A DNA stretch of 64,000 bases, taken from positions 35,214,493-35,278,492 of the forward strand of contig OX328108.1 of NCBI GenBank assembly GCA_946811185.2, in the 5' to 3' direction. The position numbers were made by a program, and so were the translations under genes. Source of the DNA: Hippopus hippopus (taxonomy: Eukaryota; Mollusca; Bivalvia; Cardiida; Cardiidae). This document shows positions 1 through 11,281 of the stretch, one piece after another. How positions within the stretch are numbered: position 1 is the first letter of the stretch; every line of letters begins with the position of its first letter. The notes beneath the pieces were generated by a model. It searched no databases. It saw only the letters and a program-made list of their open reading frames with translations, and was not told where the DNA came from.

Positions 1-283
1 TAACTTGATCAACTGGCAAGAATGCGAGGCCGTCAATCATGCCGCAGAATAGTCGAAAGTCTTGGTCTGTTGTGTACCATTGTCCTAAACCAAGGTCTTG
101 CACTTTCCGCCAAGTTGCCTGCGTCAGATGATAAAAACAACCATGGATATCCACATCACGGCCAAACACAGCGACAACTGAACGTAGAACAGCATCTTCA
201 AAGTCGCAAACAACAGCCTGTACATTGAGCTGCAAGTTCATGTCATTACATATCTCATATGTATCGAAGAAAATATTGCTGAA
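1..283 (-). mobile_element. MULE-type transposase domain fragment, runs off left edge
   Basis: Read on the minus strand, an open frame runs from about 283 to the window edge. It contains the MULE transposase pattern: an acidic CDFEDA motif, then GCFYHLTQATWRKVQDLGL, a Y..D..FRLF stretch and GLAFLPVDQV. In the MULE superfamily the D-E of the first motif and the C..H of the second belong to the transposase core, and the A.A[FL].P motif follows. The frame is uninterrupted here, and a TTTTTCAG acceptor-like site at about 284-291 could start an exon. It could be a live element, or one of the FLYWCH/MULE-derived genes common in molluscs. The rest lies outside the window, so neither completeness nor activity can be judged. 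Confidence 0.72.
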
Positions 284-284
284 A

Positions 285-545
285 AATATGATGGAAATGC
301 CAAAAGTTCTACAAAAACACTGTGGGAATAAGAGAAATTGCCCAAAAAATCTACAAAAACACTGTGGGAATAGGAGAAATTGCTTGTTATGAGCTATTTC
401 TACTTTTCCTACAGTGTTTTCCAAAAAACATTAGAAGTTTTCCTGTGACTTTTTTTCCTACCAAAAACTGTGACTTTCTATCCATGACTTTTTTTCCTGT
501 GACTTTTTTTCCATGACTTTTTTTCCTGTGACTTTTTTTCCGATC
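285..545. repeat. MITE-A core remnant followed by short tandem repeat
   Basis: At 300-425 a decayed MITE-A hairpin is visible, with a small internal duplication of the arm CTACAAAAACACTGTGGGAA. From about 435 to 541 a degenerate tandem repeat of roughly 15-17 bp, based on CCTGTGACTTTTTTT, is repeated about six times. No coding signal is seen. Confidence 0.6.
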
Positions 546-631
546 ACCTTTCATACAACTCGTACTAATCTCTTCAGATACTGTTCCTGGGAACTAAACC
601 AGAACTCGTGCCCAATATGTGGGATTCATAT

Positions 632-864
632 TTAACCTTTTACCAATCAATCCGTAGTTTTTACGACCCTGAGACAGAAGCCTTTTAAAAACATTGTAGG
701 AAAAGGAGATAATGCTGGTAACCAGCATTTTCTCCTTTTACCACAATGTTTTCTACTCTGCTGGAAACAAATTTCAATTTTTGAAATATTTAACTTTATT
801 TTGTCGTCTGCAAGTGATTTCAATTTGGACCTGTTTAATATTTTGTCGTTTGGTAAAGAGTTAA
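632..864. mobile_element. MITE-A, full length, TTAA to TTAA
   Basis: A 233-bp palindromic non-autonomous element. Its left end reads TTAACCTTTTACCAATCAAT and its right end TTTGGTAAAGAGTTAA. A hairpin core GCTGGTAACCAGC sits near 716. TTAA at both ends fits piggyBac-type insertion (inference). There is no coding capacity. Confidence 0.85.
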
Positions 865-867
865 AAA

Positions 868-2110
868 TAGAAACTATTGTGGATAAAGGACCAATTGATA
901 GTTACCAGCTCTTTCTATGTTTTTACAGTGAATCTGAAGTCGTCTATACTGCAATTTTACCGGAATGTCAGTATTAACCGCTCAGTCCATAGTAGACCAA
1001 TTTGAGACTTACCCAAATTGAAACAATTTGCCTAAGACAAACAAGAACTGAACAAATTTACACTATCCTTTCCCACGGCTTAAAATTCAGAGTTTAAGAC
1101 TTTCACAGAGAAGCTCTATATTATGGAACATACAATAGCTATACATGTATGATAAATTTTTGCATTGAATGGATCATGTGTACAAGGTAAACAGCAAAAA
1201 AGTATTTCACACAGGTAGATTCCCTCTACCTCTCTCTGATGTTCATGTATTTCTGTATGGTAAGAAATACAACTAAAATAATTTTCAAAATAATTTTGAA
1301 AATTAACTCTTAATAATCTCGGAACATATTCTTTTATCAAATTTCATGCTGGTTAACAGCATTTCAAAATATTCTTATGAAAATCGTGATTTATTGTGTA
1401 ACCCTTCACCCACGAGAGAATAAACTTGTACCCGTCAATGTTTACAGAATTCTTTACAAGGTAATAATATCAACAAGGACCCATCAACAAATAGTTAGAA
1501 CTAACATCTCACGATTATCAATCGTAAAACTCAAGAAAAAGGTTATTTGACATGAAACTAAAGTGTCAGGGAAATGTCTTCAAAAGTGTCGGGGAACTGT
1601 CTTGTCGTGGAACTGTCTTGAAACCGTCCTTTTTTTGTTTAATTCCGCACGTTAATCTACTGAAAATGCTTTACGTGAAACAAAGTTTATGCCATACACT
1701 TAATTTTATCATGTATAGAATAATTTTTCTGCAAGCGATGTTCGCCCCGTAATAGACGTATTTCAATAGCGCGCGATACTCAACACGTCGAAAAGTCCGG
1801 CACAACATCGTCATTTTCGTCATCAGTGGGCGAAAAGTTACTTTTATCCTCATCATCAGAAACTTAATAAGTTTCTTTAATCAAAGTACTGAAAGTACTA
1901 ATAGAAGGTGATGCTAGAAATATGCTAGCAAATAGGTTTTAACAGCGGATCACTTTATTAAAAATTTCATTGAACTGATGGTTGATAACATCTTTTTCTC
2001 AGATTTGTGTAATTTTTTTTAGAGTCTGCTCAACAGCAATGACAAGTATAAATGTTGATTTTTAACTTTATTGATCACAGGTCTACATATGGCTTGGGGA
2101 CTGTAAAAAA
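868..2110. other. AT-rich intergenic DNA, nothing recognised
   Basis: No gene, RNA or clear repeat was recognised. A short acidic minus-strand frame at 1,790-1,860 (DDED and DDENDD stretches) recalls transposase N-termini, but it is too short to call. Confidence 0.5.
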
Positions 2111-2113
2111 CGT

Positions 2114-2875
2114 AGACAATATAGAACATAGAGTTAAGCAGACAAAATACACACAAAAAAAAGGGTAATGGAACAGGTGATAAAACACAGACAGTATAGA
2201 CAAAGAAGGGCTATATGCAAAATGAAGACAAGAAAGTTCAAGGAGGTTTTCTGAAATACGTGTTAAATGAGTAAATAGACTTTGATGAAATTTTCATTGA
2301 TTATATCTCAATTCAGCACATTATACCAATTAGTTCAATTGTATTTATTTACAAATCGGTGTATAAAGGGGGGAAGTGTTGTTACTTAAGTTTCATTTCA
2401 ACATGGTCCATGCATTTTAAATTGAAGGAAGACTAAACATAAGGTGTTATTTAAGACTCAATTACTTTAATTGAGATGAATCTACCAACTTGATACCTCT
2501 ATTTTGGGACCATACAAATGATAAAAATAGATTAATTATACTGTAATTATACTGTATGATATACAGGTGAAGCTTTTGAATATATGTACCTGTTTCATTA
2601 TTTTGCCTCAAAGCAATGAATAAATGGGGGGGGGGGGGGGGGGGAGAAATGCAGGGAGTTTGAAATAAGTGAAGTTTAAAGAAATCTTGTTTTAAATGAA
2701 AAGATATTTAGCCAATAACCAAGAGGAAAGTCAGGTGTTTCTGAGTACCTTGAACTATATTGTCTGCATTTTGCATGTGGCCTTTCTTTATCTATATTGT
2801 CTGCGTTTTATCACCTGTTCCATTACCCTTTTTTGTGCATATTGTCTGCTTAACTCTATGTTCTATATTGTCTGC
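2114..2875. repeat. Large inverted repeat with 130-bp arms
   Basis: The arm at about 2,114-2,244 matches the reverse complement of about 2,747-2,875 at an estimated 85-90% by eye, including AGAACATAGAGTTAAGCAGA and GGGTAATGGAACAGGTGATA. The motif CAGACAATATAG recurs within each arm. The roughly 500-bp spacer holds a run of 19 G (2,626-2,644) and no gene. Confidence 0.8.
2626..2644. repeat. Homopolymer of 19 G
   Basis: An uninterrupted G run lies inside the spacer of the inverted repeat. It could form a quadruplex, and its length may be unreliable in assembly. Confidence 0.95.
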
Positions 2876-3404
2876 TTTTTATACCGACCCGATGGATTGT
2901 TTGGATTGATTATGCACCAGTATATCTAAAGAACTAAGTGATTTGTTTGTTTTTTTACTTTTTCACAGGCTTGTTTACATTTCTTAGTCCAAACCCATAG
3001 ACTTTTGCTTTTCAGGGTTCAATTACTGTAGACAAATTTGGAGTGAATTTCCTATAATACTTGACAATAGCAAGTTAAGATTACAACCCTTTTTTGTTTT
3101 AGGTCCAGGAACTTGCATTATGGCTTCCACCCTCCTTTTGGAAGGCTAGATGCCATCCTTATTTACCCTAAAAACAAAATATTCAGCTTCATCTTGAAGT
3201 AAAAAATCACTTTTCTTTCCTAATTCAATTTAATATTTATTTGGGCTTGTCTTTTCAACGCTGACTCATCATCATCATTTTGACTTTTAATAGTGATATC
3301 ATCTAATATGCAACCCACAGAATCTAATATTTTCAGCACCATGACCATAGTTTGTTAGGATATTGCAGGTGAACTTGAAAGTCTATATGGAAGCTTAAGA
3401 TAGT

Positions 3405-3410
3405 GTGTTT

Positions 3411-3442
<32 letters not shown>

Positions 3443-3850
3443 GTGTGTAGGTGGGTGGGTGTCGTAGTCCAAACTGGAATCTAGGCAGATCTTGAATCTG
3501 CCTAGAACAAACTGGAATTCTGCCTAGAACAAAATAGGGTTCCAGTTTGGCTAGGCAGCTCCACAATCTGCCTAGACCAAAATGGAATATTTTCTCGTTT
3601 AATCTGGTGCAACTACATATAAACCATCTTATTTAACTTAAACACCAACATAAAAGTTTTAATCAGAAATTCTGAGTAAGATTAAACGGAGCAATCTCAG
3701 TTGTAAACACATGTGGATTAATATAATTAAAAAAATTTGGAAAAGAATCTGTTTTGGTCTACACAAAATTATAATTCTAATTTGGTCTATTTCGGATCTG
3801 CCTGGGCTAATTCCAAATCTGCCTAGATTCTGATCTGGCCTACTGATTAT
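3405..3850. repeat. CA microsatellite and degenerate CTGCCTAGA minisatellite
   Basis: A (CA)n run at about 3,411-3,436 passes into TA and GTGGGTGG. From 3,466 to about 3,585, and again at 3,760-3,840, the phrase CTGCCTAGAACAAACTGGAA recurs in degenerate form at roughly 22-30 bp spacing. Short ORFs here are readings of the repeat. Confidence 0.7.
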
Positions 3851-3859
3851 GGAAATGTT

Positions 3860-4580
3860 TGTGATTTCAAAACACTTATTATTTGTTGGTATATTTGTGG
3901 TAAAACACGCATACAAAAAAAATGTGCAAATTTTTCAAATTCGCAAAATCACAGAAATTTCCACATCACAACAATTTCCACTTATACAGTATCAGTAATG
4001 ACCCATATATTGTGAATTTGTCACATATTCGTGCGACTGCTCTTTTAATCATACATGTTAATACACATGACACATGTCAATTTCTTTAAAGTTTTGTCCC
4101 CAGCCTAATTTTATGCACCCATCTTCTGCTGTTGGTAATGGATAATCTGCTGTATCAAATACAGGGTTAAACATGACTGTGAAATCTCCTTAAATTCTAA
4201 GTGTATTGTCAGGTTTTAATACTCAGGCCTCTGCCAACTCTCAGAATTAGAGGAGAAGCTACTTCTCCCTAGCCTGAGAATTAGGAGAACTTTTTCAAAA
4301 TAGGGAGAAGCGGTCAGCCTTTGAGAAGTTTAGACAGACATTAAAAACAGGATGTGAGCTGAGTTATAGAAAGAAATAGTAATATTTTATCAATTCAACA
4401 GTTTAATTAAATAGAAAACCATGTCAATACATGAAATTATATAATACTTTCTATCTTTTTAATCAATATCCTTATTTCTATAAACAACTATTTAAATCTT
4501 TGCAACATTGCAAAGTTTTAGACCAGTCCAAAGTGAAAGCATTTGCAGATGACAAATAAAATGGGGCACTAATGACAGTA
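3860..4580. other. Intergenic, no gene seen
   Basis: AT-rich sequence. A MITE-A fragment at about 4,505-4,560 is the only recognised item. Confidence 0.5.
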
Positions 4581-4587
4581 TCTGTCT

Positions 4588-4924
4588 TTAACTCTTTACC
4601 AAACCACAAAATTTTAGACTGGTCCAAACTGAAAGCACTTGCAAATGACAAATGTAACTCAAAAATTGAAATTTGTTTCTAGCAGGGTAGAAAACATTGT
4701 GGGGAAAAGGAGAAAATGCTGGTTACCAGCATTTTCTCCTTTTCCGGTAATGTTTTCAAAAGGCTTCTATCTCAGGGTCGTAAAAACCAGGGATTGTTTG
4801 GTGAAGGGTAAAGATTTTGAAAACAATATGGGAAAAGTACAATATGCTGGTTACCAACAATTCTTTCTTTTCCCACAATGTCTTCAGGGTCTTTAAAACT
4901 CAAGACTGTGTTGTGAAGAGTTAA
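4588..4924. mobile_element. MITE-A, one whole copy plus an abutting truncated copy
   Basis: It begins TTAACTCTTTACCAAACCAC at 4,588. The first palindromic core is near 4,720. The first copy runs directly into a second, shorter hairpin with its core near 4,845, which ends GAAGAGTTAA at 4,924. The head-to-tail arrangement suggests insertion into, or duplication of, an existing copy. Confidence 0.75.
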
Positions 4925-5204
4925 ACATGTTTATTGTTTCCCCAGCTCTATTCATACACTTTTTGGATGAAAAACATTATGGAAAGAGAACACATTACTT
5001 GGTTGAATAATGGTTTCTCTTAGCACATTTTTGTTATCTTTTTTCTTAAATCTTTCAAGCACTATTTATTATTATTTCCAACATCCTGGATAGAATTTTT
5101 TGCTGAAAATCATCCTGTTTACCAGGTAAGATAATTTCTTACTATAAAATTGAAAGCATTTGCAGCAGACAAATATAGATAATGCCTTAAAGGATGTAAA
5201 TAAA

Positions 5205-5470
5205 GTTAAAAAGTAATGAAAATATTTTGTCAAAAGGAGAAAAGCTTACTACCAGCGTTTTCTCCTATTGCCACAATGCTTTCAACTTTCTCATGGTAAA
5301 TAAAACCCAGTTTCAATGAAATTTAAGTAATAAGACTTGTATCCTGAAGTTTGGCTTTACTTGTGGCAAAAGTCATCAAAGGGTTAGAACATAAGTTGAG
5401 ACAGGAAAATGCTGGCAACCCCCATTTTCTCCTTTTGCAACAATGTTTCAACTTTCTCATGCTATGTAAA
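5205..5470. repeat. Two decayed MITE-A cores
   Basis: GGAGAAAA...TTTTCTCC hairpin halves at about 5,235-5,285 and 5,403-5,450, without recognisable termini. Confidence 0.55.
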
Positions 5471-5487
5471 CCTCAGTGTCTGGAAAT

Positions 5488-5716
5488 TTAACGCTTTAAC
5501 TAACAATCCCGACTTTTAATGACCCTAAGAATAAAAGCCTTTTAAAACATTGTAGGAAAAGGACAAAATGCTGGTTACCAGCATTTTCTCCTTTTCCCAC
5601 AATGTTTTCTACCGTTCCAAGCACAAATTTCAATTTTTGAGTCACATCTATTTTGTCATCTGCAAATGCTTTCAATTTGAAGAAGTCTAAAATTTTGTCA
5701 TTTGGTAAAGAGTTAA
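5488..5716. mobile_element. MITE-A, full length
   Basis: Flanked by TTAA at 5,488 and 5,713. Right terminus TCATTTGGTAAAGAGTTAA, core GCTGGTTACCAGC near 5,575. Confidence 0.85.
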
Positions 5717-5758
5717 GACTTGCCATGACACAACTTACAAGAATAATTTTCCTATATC

Positions 5759-5988
5759 TTAACCCTTTACCAAGAAATCCCTGGTTTTTATGACCCTGAG
5801 ACAGAAGCCTTTTGAAAACATTGTGGGAAAAGGACAAAATGCTGGTAACCAGCATTTTCTCCTTTTCCCATAATTTTTTTCTACCCTGCTGGACACAAAT
5901 TTCAGTTTTTGAGTCAGGTTTATTTTGTCGTTTGCAAGTGCTTTCAATTTGGACCAGTCTAAAATTTTGTCATTTGGTAAAAGGTTAA
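5759..5988. mobile_element. MITE-A, full length
   Basis: TTAACCCTTTACCAAGAAAT at the left, GGTAAAAGGTTAA at the right, core GCTGGTAACCAGC near 5,845. It is only about 40 bp from the previous copy and in the same orientation. Confidence 0.87.
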
Positions 5989-6004
5989 TATACACGTGCC
6001 AGTC

Positions 6005-6870
6005 AAACCTTCTAGTTCAGTTTTTTACAGAACCTCCAACCTTTCACAGGGCTGTTCGATACACTGATATTACAGTCTCTATCAACTCTGACAACTTTCA
6101 GTTTACTACTTAGTTTACGCAAAGAGCCCTTCAACCACTCAGCTAGAGACAACGAAGATAAGCTTGTTCGGGACAATTTTAGAGTTGCCCATTCAAAGTC
6201 TGGACATTTTCCACTATCAACTAGTCTTTCTAATTCTGTTTTAATTTTGTTCTCTAGTGCAATCCATACAGGTCTTGGTTTCCAAAATTTTGACGGTGAT
6301 CTAAGTGTGAAAATTGGCCATTCTCCCTCATTTTAATTTTCAGACTCCGAAAGTTTGATGTTCATTCAGTCAGTGAATTTTAGACATTCTTTTATTTCTC
6401 TTGTCCAGTCTGGCCATAGGCTGTGATTTTCTGTTGGTCTTTTTATAGCCTTTTTGGAGACATCTTACTTATATGACCTGACCTTTACAGCTATGACACT
6501 TGGCATTCTTGTAAAAGTAATTCTGACTGTCATGATTAGCTTTACCACCCCTAAACCACTGTGTGAGCACTTTATCATGGACCCTTACTTTTTTATGCTT
6601 CAATCTCCACCAATTCCATACTTACAGCCACATCAACTGCATTTTTCAAAGTCAATTCTTCTTCTCACAATAACGTTCTCTGAATAACAATGTTCCGTAA
6701 CCCTTGGACAAAAAAATCGCTCAACACATCTATAAATGTCCCAAATTCATATGATTCACTTAGCAACTTTGATTCTACCAACTACTGGGTTACAGTTTCA
6801 TTTTCACTTAGCATCTTACAATGAAACATAAATCGTTCTGCCACGATGAAAGTTTTGGTTTGCAGGTTAT
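6005..6870 (-). pseudogene. Decayed Gypsy-type gag-pol remnant
   Basis: Minus-strand translation, with several stops and frameshifts, shows from right to left: a gag-like stretch (6,700-6,860); a zinc-knuckle segment at about 6,480-6,560 with spaced Cys and His (C..CGK..HD, then KCHSC); and, near 6,240-6,310, KPRPVWIALENKIKTELERL. That last segment matches the start of Gypsy-group reverse transcriptase, where a KPRP..YAL..KVE.ELDRL pattern precedes an EWATP motif (here EWAT). The order gag, knuckle, RT start fits a Ty3/Gypsy LTR retrotransposon. No LTRs were identified. It is certainly inactive. Confidence 0.65.
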
Positions 6871-7227
6871 TTTAAATAATGGGTCGAAAGCAGGGCTTGC
6901 TCTGGCTTTTTTTTTTCTTTCGCCACGATTTTCGCCAATTTAAAAAAAACTTTTCGCCACTTTTTTTTATTAATGAGCCATTTTTTTCCGCCACTTTTCC
7001 AAATTTATTAGCCATTTCTTTCTCCACTTTTCTTAATTTATGAACCATTTCTTTCTACTTTTTTGCTACTTTCCTTTTTACCACCATTTATCCCCCTTTA
7101 TTCTGTTCAGGTATCAGACACAGAGAACAAGGGGTTTTTTTTTTATGTTTTTTTTTTTCAATTTTAATTCATTTGTACAATTATGAAAACATGAACGATG
7201 AAAATTACATAAAGTCTTTTTTCATGA

Positions 7228-7420
7228 TGGGGATTTAATCCTTTAGCGCATGACACAATTTTAGACACATCCAAAGCCAAAGCATATACAGACATCAATT
7301 TAAATGTTGTCTGTGATAGGATAGAAAACATTGTTACCAGCATTTTTTCTTTTCTCACAATGTTTTCATAAGTCTCCTTTATTGAGGTCGTTAAAAAGTT
7401 GGCATTGTGTCGGTTCCTAA
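7228..7420. repeat. Degenerate MITE-A
   Basis: TTTAATCCTTTAGCGCATGA at the left, a shortened core CATTGTTACCAGCATTTTTT, and a decayed right end. A TCGCCAC-rich stretch (6,900-7,100) lies upstream. Confidence 0.6.
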
Positions 7421-7781
7421 AACAAAAAAAAAAAAAAAACATAGTAAAAACACAATGTAGTTAAATTCTGTTTGACTCTAGAAGCAGACTTGTGCTGCAA
7501 GTAGATATTATTTCTTCCATGAATTTTACAGGAGAAATTAAAGTATGTGATGAAAGAATTTCTGCTTGCCTACCTTGAGTGAAAAACAGTTGAATCTTAC
7601 TGTCACTTTTGGATATGATTTGCTTATCAAAGAAAAAAATGAGAAAGGATTTTTATCTGCTTGTTGACTCAAAAGAAAATTATCTGACAATTGGGTTTTG
7701 ATTGCCTTGTAATTTATGACCCCATTGATGCAGAGTCACACATTACTTCAAACCCTGACATTTTTCATCAGATTACAAATA

Positions 7782-9105
7782 CGAGGGGTGATCAGAAAGA
7801 ACGTGGACCAGTGCCGGTATCTGAATATTGTTATAAAAAACAACTTTGAGTGTTCACTATTTTTGAAAGTAACCTCCTTTGAGTTCTATGCATGTATTCA
7901 TTCTTGATTTCGACGCGCGAAGCACGTGTGGGAGCGCGTCACGTGACGTTGAAGGACCCGGTCGTAGCGATGGTTAGCTCCTCACTGCTTTCGTAGTGTA
8001 TGCCACATAGAAAATCCTTCACAACAGGAAATAGTCAGAGGTCACATGGAGTCAGGACTAACTTACAATGAGCGTTGGCAAGTGTTTCTTTGTTTAGTTT
8101 TTGCAAAGTTTCCAGTACAAGTGTGGCTTCTGTGAGCTAGGGCGTTATCTTGGTGTAAATTGACGTCACTCCGCAGGACTTCTGGCTGTGTTTTTCGTAT
8201 GGTGTTCGTGAAATTTATTTAAATAATGTGGGCATAAAACTCAGAATTGACTGTAGTATGTAAAGATACAACATGATTTAGAAGAAAAACAGGAGAACAG
8301 AAATACTTGTTGTAGATAACTTTACCAAGTGACTTAGAAAGGTTGGCTTTACTAGCGGAAGGCGATGTTGGATGTTTCAATACGCTGCTTTGTCGTTTAG
8401 ATTCAGTGTCGGTAAAGTGTACCTATGTTTCATCGCATGTTACAATACGATCAGTAAAGTTTGACCCCTCTACCCTAATGCGTTCTGAAATTTCTTAACA
8501 GATTTCGACCCTAACCCCCATTTTCTCGGGCGTCAGTTGCCGAGGTACCCACACTGTGCAAACACGCGACATTCCAAGACTCTCAGTCAAAATCTCCTGA
8601 GTACTTATATATGAAATGTCAAATGTGTCAGCTATTTTCCTGACAGCATCTCGGCGATCTTGTTTTACATGCTGCTCTACATCCGTTATGATTTTGTCTA
8701 TGACTGATGTTGATGGACGGCCAGATTTAGGGTCATCTTTAACAGTATCGCACCCTTGTCTAAACCGGTCCGATCCATGTACGAATATCAGATTCCTTGA
8801 GTGCAGAGTCCCCTTAAACTGTTTCTAAATCGGTTTTGATTTCCGATTAATACTTTCCGAGTTTGACGCAAAACTTTATGATTACTCTCGGCTCAAATAA
8901 AACGTCGTCCGATATTTTGGACCACTAATACAGTATATGACGTCATTAAAATGACGTCATACTTTACCTACTTTAATATGACAACATTTGAAAGCGTGAG
9001 TCAGTTACCAGATAATTAATGCTCATCTATGCAAATTTGTGTAATCCTAAGTGTAGTAGTTTTCAAAATAACGAGGTGGTCCATGATCTTTCTGATCACC
9101 CCACG
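7782..9105 (-). mobile_element. Mariner-like element with degenerate transposase
   Basis: Terminal inverted repeats of 28 bp lie at 7,782-7,809 (starting CGAGGGGTGATCAGAAAG) and 9,078-9,105 (reverse complement CGTGGGGTGATCAGAAAG), with 3 mismatches. Each is flanked by the TA target expected of Tc1/mariner. The total of 1,324 bp is the usual mariner length. The minus strand encodes a broken transposase: a helix-turn-helix region (RRDAVRKIADTFDISY), then TCDET near 8,430 (first catalytic Asp block) and a DNA-rich QDNALAH remnant of the second block. Several stops and frameshifts show it is dead. The 70-codon plus-strand frame at 8,616 is a shadow of it. Confidence 0.88.
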
Positions 9106-9107
9106 TA

Positions 9108-10375
9108 ATGTCCAGAGTGATGAGAAAAGAAAAAAAAACTTCTTCACGGCTGTAATGAGGACCAACCACAATCTTGATTCAAAAACATACATAGGACTTG
9201 GTAAAATTTAAAAGAATTAAACTTAACAAGGTTTACAGAGACGTAATCTATATAGACAATAAAATAGCTGATAGGAAGGAAAAGGTGTAGAGTATTCTAA
9301 AAATAGAATGTTAAAAATAGAACACTGCACTGCACTGCAGATTTTGCTTGAGTTGCCGATGTGAGGAAGGAAAATGATTGTTTTCAAGATTTTTTAATCC
9401 TTTGGAAGAGGTAAGAAGAGGTAATTCTGCTTTATTTTACGACTATTCATGTATTGAGAATCAGTACCGATCGTCTGACGTCATTTAAAGCAGACGCTTT
9501 ACCTGTGGGAAAAAAAAAAAGACAGGATTTCTTGGGATAAAGGGGTAGATTTAGCGAGTTAGTAACAGATAAGGATCATAACACTCTGCTGTCTTGTCTA
9601 AATTGACAAAGTTGATAAAGGATAACTGGTGTCACCCTTTGTCTTTGATTGCTAATATTTCATGAATATAGCCAGGTCGGGAATTTTTTAAGGCGAAGTT
9701 TTTGCACCGTGCAAGCTTGACGAGGCGAAGTTAAGCCATTGAAGGTGACTTCTTCGCCCACGTCGCCCTGTAGCTTGTTCCCTGCTTCACCCTTTCTCCA
9801 CTCATCTCGTGAGTTGAGACAAAAACTGAAGAATTGCCGATAAAAAAACTTTCGCCAGTTATTTTCGCCAGTTAAAGAAAAAATTCGCCACTTGTTCAGA
9901 ATTTTCGCATTTGGCGAAAATGGCGATCGGCAGCGCGGGCCCTGCGAAAGTCTTACCATTAACCTTTTGATGTGCAACAAAATTACAGAGCAGGCTGGAA
10001 GCCTTAGATCCACATGGGGATATAAAAGAATCAGCTGTCATCATCATCATCGATGCTATTCGCTACAGAAAACCACTCTAGAACTTAGATTAGCGTATTC
10101 CTCGTTCTCCACCCAGCTGTCACATGTACGGTCGAAATTGCTGTATTTTACCCAGCGTTTTATATTTCAGGTTATGTTTACTGTATACGGAGGGTATAAA
10201 ATATTCTTGTCGCCACTGTTTTAGGGTCCGAACAACAGCAATAATCAGCATTCGATTTTTAACTTTATTGATTACAATCGTTATCTACTTTCGGTTTCTA
10301 TCCCAGAACGCGAACGCAACTATAAATAATCAAAGTATTTATACTTCGACCTAAAGCGGATCAAAGACCTAAAAT
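9108..10375. other. Intergenic, low-information repeat-like DNA
   Basis: No gene was recognised. At 9,680-9,930 a TTCGCCA-rich stretch resembles that at 6,900-7,020 and may be a dispersed repeat. At about 10,255 the phrase GATTTTTAACTTTATTGAT also occurs near 2,055 and, weakly, at 19,477. Confidence 0.45.
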
Positions 10376-10379
10376 ACTA

Positions 10380-10970
10380 AAATTGATAGCAAAAATTCAT
10401 GGCTGATTTCCATAAAATCGTGCATCTAAGCGTTTCGCATGCAGTTTTAGATGTTAGAAAAGTTGTTTGAGATATAATGACATTAGTTTTGGTAATTTTC
10501 GAGTGTTTTTGGGTGTTTTGGGGTGTTTCTTTTACTGATTTACGTGAGGCGTACTTTATAAACTAGGTCAGGTCAAAGCTGCGGAACGAGATAATTTTTC
10601 AAATTTAGAACGAGTTCTACGACATTAACTCTGAAATTCCTTGTTTGTGTAAATGACATACACTGATTTTTAATCCGCATATTATTTGTACATAATGACA
10701 GACGCTTCTGTTCATTGATCTATGAGGACCTATTTTTCTTGAAACTGGGGTGTAATGCGTCATCTTGGGGGAAAAAGTCTGTCGGTTGGCATAAGAAGGT
10801 GATGATGACGTCATCACCTTCTAAAAATTGGCTCGTACATGTACAGCCTTACCGGCCCAGAATCGTGTATTTCTTCGTCTTCAATATCGCTCAGTTCACT
10901 ATCGAAAACAAGGTCCATATTGAAACAAACGCTCCTATGACGTCACAAATCAAGGGAAGCAACAATAAGT
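10380..10970 (+). repeat. Dispersed repeat, copy 1 (second copy at 18,990-19,470)
   Basis: Blocks in the same order are shared with 18,990-19,470: AATTCATGG..., TTTCCATAAAA, GTTAGAAAAGT, GGGTGTTTCTTTTACT, ACTTTATAAA, and TTTTTCTTGAAAC near the end. By eye the identity is roughly 65-70%. No coding capacity was recognised, so the repeat class is unknown. Confidence 0.6.
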
Positions 10971-11281
10971 AAGGGAGATAAGCGATGCAATAAAAATTAA
11001 TAAGCAGAAATATAAATTGAAAAAAAGTACTTTTACTAACTTTTTTTTCTAATTACAACATTACCAGGCTACCATTTGATACATGTAGATTTGAAAATTA
11101 ACCATATCTGAAACTTGTTGATTTGCCCTTTAATACAAGCAGTCTATCCTTTCGCCACAGTGTATTCAAAGGTGGTCTTCTGTAAGAAAAATTGTAGGCC
11201 TACGAGAAAGGGGAAGTGTTGAGGAGAAAAGAACTATAGCTAATTTTTAGCTTATACCATTTGTATTTTTGTTGTTTTCAG

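Noticed and set aside
1671..1856. Acidic minus-strand frame resembling a transposase N-terminus
   Set aside because: Only about 25 suggestive residues, with stops on both sides and no downstream catalytic motif.
5496..5995. ORFs with recurring FSPFPTMFSKGF-like peptides, seen at many places
   Set aside because: The same peptides recur because MITE-A recurs. The frames end within the element and have no conserved start or splice sites.
9660..10224. ORFs of 110-117 codons on both strands
   Set aside because: They overlap each other and a TTCGCCA-rich repeat-like stretch. No family features were found.
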